Source: Deltaproteobacteria bacterium
GTDB taxonomy: Bacteria; Desulfobacterota; Syntrophia; Syntrophales; UBA2210
NCBI GenBank assembly: GCA_011056825.1
Contig: DSBH01000259.1
Coordinates: 1 to 9,865 of the forward strand
DNA length: 9,865 nt
Direction: 5' to 3'
Shown here: one piece after another, positions 6,721 to 9,865 of the stretch
How the letters are laid out: each line of letters opens with the position of its first letter
Numbering within the stretch: the first letter of the stretch is position 1
Position numbers and translations under genes: made by a program
The notes under the pieces: generated by a model
Told to the model about the DNA's origin: nothing
Seen by the model: only the letters and a program-made list of their open reading frames with translations
Databases searched by the model: none

Positions 6721-7941
6721 CTAAACAATCCCGTCCTGCCGCAACCGGGATATAGTTTCCCTGTCGTATCCCAGCCAGCCGGTCAGCACGGATTCTGTAT
6801 GTTCGCCAAGATCCGGCGCCGTTTTTGCCGGTGGTTCCTTGACCCCGGTCATTCTGAAGGGCGTTTTCGCGAAGACCCGTTTCCCCGCTATGGGATCGTC
6901 GATTTCCATCAACATTTTTCGTGCCTTGAGGTGGGGACAGTTTACCAGGTCTTCCGTACTCTGGACGGGGCCGACGGGAACGCCTTCATTTATAAGCTCG
7001 TGCACCACCTGGTCATTCGTCCGCGCCTGCATCCATTCGTGAACAATGGGGTCGAGAAATTCCCTGTTCTGGACCCGGACGAGCCCGTTTTCCGTTCGGG
7101 AATCCTTAATAAGATCCTCGCGCCCTATCGCCCGGCAAAACCGTTCCCATATGAATTCGTTGGCCACGAGAAGGGCCACGTAACAGCCGTCGCCGACCTG
7201 GAATGTTCCCATGGGGTACTGAAATTTACCCGCCGTCCCCCTGCGCACAACCAGCCCGGCGAAGGAATAAATCATGATCCCCATCGCGTTCAGTGAAGCC
7301 AGGCTGTCGTACATGCTCGAATCAATGAACTGGCCCTTACCCGTTTTTTCCCGCATAAACAGGGCCAGCAGTATCGCGTATCCGGTGACAACACTGGTAA
7401 AGAGATCCGCCATACCCGGCAGTCCCCACAACGGCGGGCCGTCTTCCTCCCCGATGTGGTCCAGAATGCCGGCCATCGCCTGTATAACAGGATCAAACGC
7501 GGGCCGGTCCGAATAGACGCCCTTGTATTCATCGAGCCTGCCGAATCCGCTGATGGCGGCATAAATAAGGCGGGGATTTATTTTCTCGAGGGTTTCATAC
7601 TCCAACCCGAGTTTCTTGATCGTTTTGGGACCCAGATTTTCGACCACTACATCGGCGTGCCGTATCAGTTCACGGTATATCTCCCTTCCCTCTTCCTTCT
7701 GAAGATCCAGGGTCACGCTTTTCTTGTTCCTGTTATAAAGCTTGAAGCCGCCGAAAGCCTTGTTGCCCGCTTCATCCTCCACGACGGGCAGGTAATTCCT
7801 TCTCGGCTCGCCCACCTTCGGCCGTTCGATCTTGATCACCTCGGCGCCGTTGTCAGCCAGCCACATGGTGCAGTCCGGTCCGGCGATGTACTGCTCCAGC
7901 GCGAGCACCTTGATCCCCTGCAGTGGATAATCCATTTTCAT
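6721..7941 (-). CDS. Family III CoA-transferase (CaiB/BaiF/formyl-CoA transferase family)
   Basis: A 406-residue enzyme of the family that transfers CoA between an acyl-CoA donor and a free acid through an aspartyl-CoA thioester. The N-terminus LQGIKVLALEQYIAGPDCTM with LADNGAEVIKIERP (28-41) is the usual opening of the fold. NRNKKSVTLDL (70-80), DVVVENLGP (97-105) and LIYAAISGFG (125-134) follow. The catalytic Asp is best assigned to Asp179 in LPGMADL, equivalent to Asp169 of formyl-CoA transferase. GKGQFIDSSMYDS lies near residue 205 and the C-terminal EGVPVGPV near 312. Length is normal and no core motif is broken. The start ATG 7941 has GGGGAGG upstream. It follows the TetR gene by 38 bp, so the two are probably one transcript. 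Its likely job is to activate the acid made or imported by this cluster; donor and acceptor cannot be read from the sequence. Confidence 0.94.
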   Translation of the reverse strand: MKMDYPLQGIKVLALEQYIAGPDCTMWLADNGAEVIKIERPKVGEPRRNYLPVVEDEAGNKAFGGFKLYNRNKKSVTLDLQKEEGREIYRELIRHADVVVENLGPKTIKKLGLEYETLEKINPRLIYAAISGFGRLDEYKGVYSDRPAFDPVIQAMAGILDHIGEEDGPPLWGLPGMADLFTSVVTGYAILLALFMREKTGKGQFIDSSMYDSLASLNAMGIMIYSFAGLVVRRGTAGKFQYPMGTFQVGDGCYVALLVANEFIWERFCRAIGREDLIKDSRTENGLVRVQNREFLDPIVHEWMQARTNDQVVHELINEGVPVGPVQSTEDLVNCPHLKARKMLMEIDDPIAGKRVFAKTPFRMTGVKEPPAKTAPDLGEHTESVLTGWLGYDRETISRLRQDGIV

Positions 7942-7979
7942 AGCAACCTCCCCCCGGTGATTACAGTAACGCCTGTCCC

Positions 7980-8570
7980 TTACCCGGCCGCCTTCAGAAC
8001 AGCTTGGGCCATCATCAGCAGATGCTCTTTTCGTTTTGCCAGATTCGCCTGTGACAGTGGATCGGATTTCAGCATGCGTTCGATGACGCCGCTGTAGGTG
8101 AAATAGGTTACGATCATGCCGTAGAAACTTATCAACAGCTGTTCGGCATCGATATTCCGGTAATCCGATTCCGGGTAGGCGTCGCGCAATGCCGTTATAA
8201 TCATCTGGAAATTGTGAATCATGTGCTCCATGATCCTTTCCCTGCCTGTGCCTCCCGCTATCTCGCGCTGAACAATGAGCGCATAGCTCCTGTTTTTCGC
8301 GAGAAAGTCGACGTAGGCCTCGATGACAGCCGCGAGCCTGTCGCCGGTCGCCCCGTTTTTAAAGAGTACCCTTTGCAATGTTTCGGAAAGGTTGTCGAAG
8401 TACCTGTCGAGAATGGCCTGGAACAGGCCCCTTTTGGACTTGAAGTGGTAGTGAATCAGCGCCTTGTTCGTGTTGGAGGCTTCAGCTATTTCCCTGGTTG
8501 TCGTGGCGTCGAACCCGTTAATGCTGAAGAGCCGGTCCGCCGCCTGAAATATTTTTTCTCGGGCCTCCAT
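7980..8570 (-). CDS. TetR/AcrR family transcriptional regulator
   Basis: A 196-residue one-component regulator. The N-terminal helix-turn-helix spans about residues 6-50: IFQAADRLFSINGFDATT, then REIAEASNTNKALIHYHF with the recognition helix around NTNKALIHYHF, then KSKRGLF. The C-terminal part (50-196) is all-helical and has no sequence signature that names a ligand; regulators beside CoA-transferase and thiolase genes often sense acyl-CoAs, which is only a hint. The ATG at 8570 follows GGGAGT at 6-nt spacing. It is the first gene after the AT-rich control region and is followed at 38 bp by the CoA-transferase gene. A 16-bp inverted repeat 25 bp ahead of its start fits autorepression. It is the only regulator in the window and so the best candidate to control the whole cluster. 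Confidence 0.93.
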   Translation of the reverse strand: MEAREKIFQAADRLFSINGFDATTTREIAEASNTNKALIHYHFKSKRGLFQAILDRYFDNLSETLQRVLFKNGATGDRLAAVIEAYVDFLAKNRSYALIVQREIAGGTGRERIMEHMIHNFQMIITALRDAYPESDYRNIDAEQLLISFYGMIVTYFTYSGVIERMLKSDPLSQANLAKRKEHLLMMAQAVLKAAG

Positions 8571-8594
8571 GGAGTGACTCCCGATGGATAATAT

Positions 8595-8610
8595 TTAACC
8601 AGATGGCTAA
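8595..8610. promoter_or_regulatory. Candidate TetR operator (16-bp inverted repeat)
   Basis: TTAACCAGATGGCTAA has the symmetric form TTAnCCAnnTGGnTAA, with 12 of 16 bases matching its reverse complement. It lies 25 bp upstream of the TetR start and just downstream of a TATAAT box on the same strand, where a bound dimer would block initiation. The assignment rests on position and symmetry only; I saw no second copy before the thiolase gene. Confidence 0.5.
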
Positions 8611-8612
8611 TT

Positions 8613-8618
8613 ATTATA
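8613..8618 (-). promoter_or_regulatory. Candidate -10 box for the tetR-CoA-transferase transcript
   Basis: An exact TATAAT on the minus strand lies 42 bp ahead of the TetR start in an AT-rich stretch. The usual -35 distance shows no good hexamer. A TTGACA at 8624-8629 is only five bases away, too close to be its partner. The region 8571-8787 holds no gene on either strand; its AT content suggests promoter activity, but the exact start site is unsure. Confidence 0.35.
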
Positions 8619-8787
8619 TTTTCTGTCAATACATGCAAGCCAAAAAATAATAATTTCTGAAATAATAGTATTTCCTGTAATATTGAATTGTTACCAATAA
8701 TTTTTTTTGCCCCCTGCTTTCCTGCCACAATTACCCGCTGTTTCCTCCGCTTCGTATTAACCGGACGATCAGTATATCGGATTCTTT

Positions 8788-8826
8788 AAAAAAGGACCGC
8801 CCGTAACCGGGCAGGCCCTTTTTTTT
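8788..8826 (-). terminator. Intrinsic terminator after the DUF748 gene (bidirectional-looking)
   Basis: A GC-rich hairpin with arms GGACCGCCCG (8794-8803) and CGGGCAGGCC (8808-8817), a TAAC loop and two bulged A bases is flanked by six A on the left and eight T on the right. Read on the minus strand the stem is followed by TTTTTT, so it should end the transcript of the upstream gene that stops at 8862. The symmetric A/T flanks would also work on the other strand. It separates that gene from the TetR-led cluster. Confidence 0.85.
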
Positions 8827-8861
8827 AAAATTATACCCGAATTATTCCGGCCGACTGAGGT

Positions 8862-9865
8862 TCATGATCCCTGCGTCTCAGTCGTCTGTTCCCCCTCGGG
8901 CCGCGCGCCCGTTTGTTCAAGCGGTTCCAGGCCGAAATCGCAGGACGGAGATTCCTCCGGTTCTTCGATCTTCACCGGCGGCCTCACCTCGACCCGTTCA
9001 GCCGGCAGACCTTCGGGACCCGTCATCAGCGCTTCGACAGAACGCGCCCTCTCGTTTGCCAGGCGTTCCAGCGCGCCTGGCTCGATCTCCGCATTTTTCA
9101 CGAGTTCTTCGAAAACCCGCTCCGTGATCGCCGTTTTTTCTTCCTCTTTGTCTCTTACGGGCTCTTCCTCGTCCGACTCGCCTTCTTCAGCTTCGGGCGG
9201 CTTCATCTCTTCCCGCAGGGCCCTGAAAGCCTCCTTGCCCTGCCGTTCAATAAACAGCTTCTGCACTTTTTTTGCTGTCGCTGAATCGCTGAAATCGAGC
9301 GGGCCGGTATCCACTGCCTCTTTTCCCGGTTCTTTTTTCCCATGCGCCAGCGCCCGCCTGACCTGCAGATCCCGAAGGGCCCGGCCGTCCGCCTCCTCGT
9401 GATACGTGCCGGTGATGGTAAGTTTCAGCTGCGGCCGTTGAAGCAGCGCCTCCACAAGTTTCGCGAGTTTCTCCTGCTCCGGCGGCGGCACGTCCTTCGA
9501 TCCCGGCTCAAAAACAATCTTGTCGAGAGTCTCATCGCCGCCTCCGAACAGCGCCCCGAGCGCCCTGAACGGGGATGAGACGATCTTGCCGATCAGGGTG
9601 CGCACGGCCTTCCAGACGAGCGCACCGTACCGGAACTCAGGATCGTCGAGAGTGCCCGTTATCGGCAGGCCGATGTCAATTACACCGTTTTTGTCCTTGA
9701 GCAGGGCCACGGCGAGATCAAGGGGGAGACTGACCGCGTCGGGGCTTTCCACACGATCGCCCAGCTTGAGAGATTCGATAACGATTTTGTTGTTGCTCTC
9801 CAGATTGCTGTCCTTGATCTTGTACTCCAGTTCGAGGGTCAGCCTGCCGTCGTCTATCTCCCGCC
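8862..9865 (-). CDS. DUF748 (AsmA-like) domain protein, C-terminal part; 5' end beyond the right edge
   Basis: The frame is open from the window edge to the stop at 8862, giving 333 residues of a longer protein; the GTG at 9752 is internal, because the conserved family sequence continues upstream of it (LTLELEYKIKDSNLESNNKI, then LKLGDRV). LPLDLAVALLKDKNGVIDIG, then LPITGTLDDPEF, and FEPGSKDVPPPEQEKLAKLV are hallmarks of the C-terminal region of DUF748 proteins. These are large AsmA/TamB-like envelope proteins with an N-terminal membrane anchor; the anchor is not in view. The C-terminal tail contains a strongly acidic stretch at 9135-9200 (EAEEGESDEEEP). No enzymatic role is known to me, and the family is thought to act in the periplasm or at the outer membrane. 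It ends at a strong terminator, so it is probably unrelated to the carboxylase cluster. Confidence 0.88.
   Translation of the reverse strand, partial: REIDDGRLTLELEYKIKDSNLESNNKIVIESLKLGDRVESPDAVSLPLDLAVALLKDKNGVIDIGLPITGTLDDPEFRYGALVWKAVRTLIGKIVSSPFRALGALFGGGDETLDKIVFEPGSKDVPPPEQEKLAKLVEALLQRPQLKLTITGTYHEEADGRALRDLQVRRALAHGKKEPGKEAVDTGPLDFSDSATAKKVQKLFIERQGKEAFRALREEMKPPEAEEGESDEEEPVRDKEEEKTAITERVFEELVKNAEIEPGALERLANERARSVEALMTGPEGLPAERVEVRPPVKIEEPEESPSCDFGLEPLEQTGARPEGEQTTETQGS

Noticed and set aside
8486..8728. 80-codon minus-strand ORF across the tetR start
   Set aside because: It overlaps the tetR coding region in another frame and the AT-rich control region; no family similarity or ribosome site.

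Overview
This window reads as a bacterial chromosome fragment of moderately high GC from an anaerobic or syntrophic degrader, possibly Desulfobacterota (formerly Deltaproteobacteria). That assignment is an inference from gene content: a stand-alone biotin-carboxylase system, a family III CoA-transferase, a thiolase and a 'WIPACAGMT'-type palindromic repeat. No rRNA, tRNA, CRISPR, phage or transposase gene was seen. Every gene I support lies on the minus strand, so transcription runs from high to low coordinates.

From right to left: (i) the 3' end of a DUF748/AsmA-like protein (8862-9865, cut by the window edge), closed by a strong intrinsic terminator near 8788-8826. (ii) An AT-rich control region (8571-8787) with a 16-bp inverted repeat just upstream of a TetR-family regulator gene (7980-8570). 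(iii) A family III CoA-transferase gene (6721-7941) 38 bp behind the regulator gene. (iv) A 547-bp non-coding gap (6174-6720) with a perfect 10-bp-arm palindrome, a 100-bp MITE/REP-like palindromic repeat and a truncated second copy of it. (v) A gene run: thiolase (4980-6173), AccB-type biotin carboxyl carrier protein (4383-4913), a stand-alone 5S/PycB/OadA-like carboxyltransferase (2829-4298), an MFS transporter (1402-2679), a second BCCP-like protein without the biotinylated lysine (865-1296) and a biotin carboxylase (1-868, C-terminal part beyond the left edge).

Taken together, the biotin carboxylase, carrier and carboxyltransferase look like a multisubunit biotin-dependent carboxylase. 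Two of its parts are abnormal. The carboxyltransferase keeps the fold and many family motifs but has Ala where the family has its carbamylated metal-binding Lys, and Val where it has one of the two metal-binding His residues. The BCCP-like protein has Asp at the biotin site. With a CoA-transferase and a thiolase alongside, the simplest model is carboxylation of a small ketone-like or other enolisable substrate, CoA activation of the resulting beta-keto acid, and thiolytic cleavage, with import by the MFS protein and control by the TetR protein. The substrate cannot be read from the sequence, and the pathway is a hypothesis.
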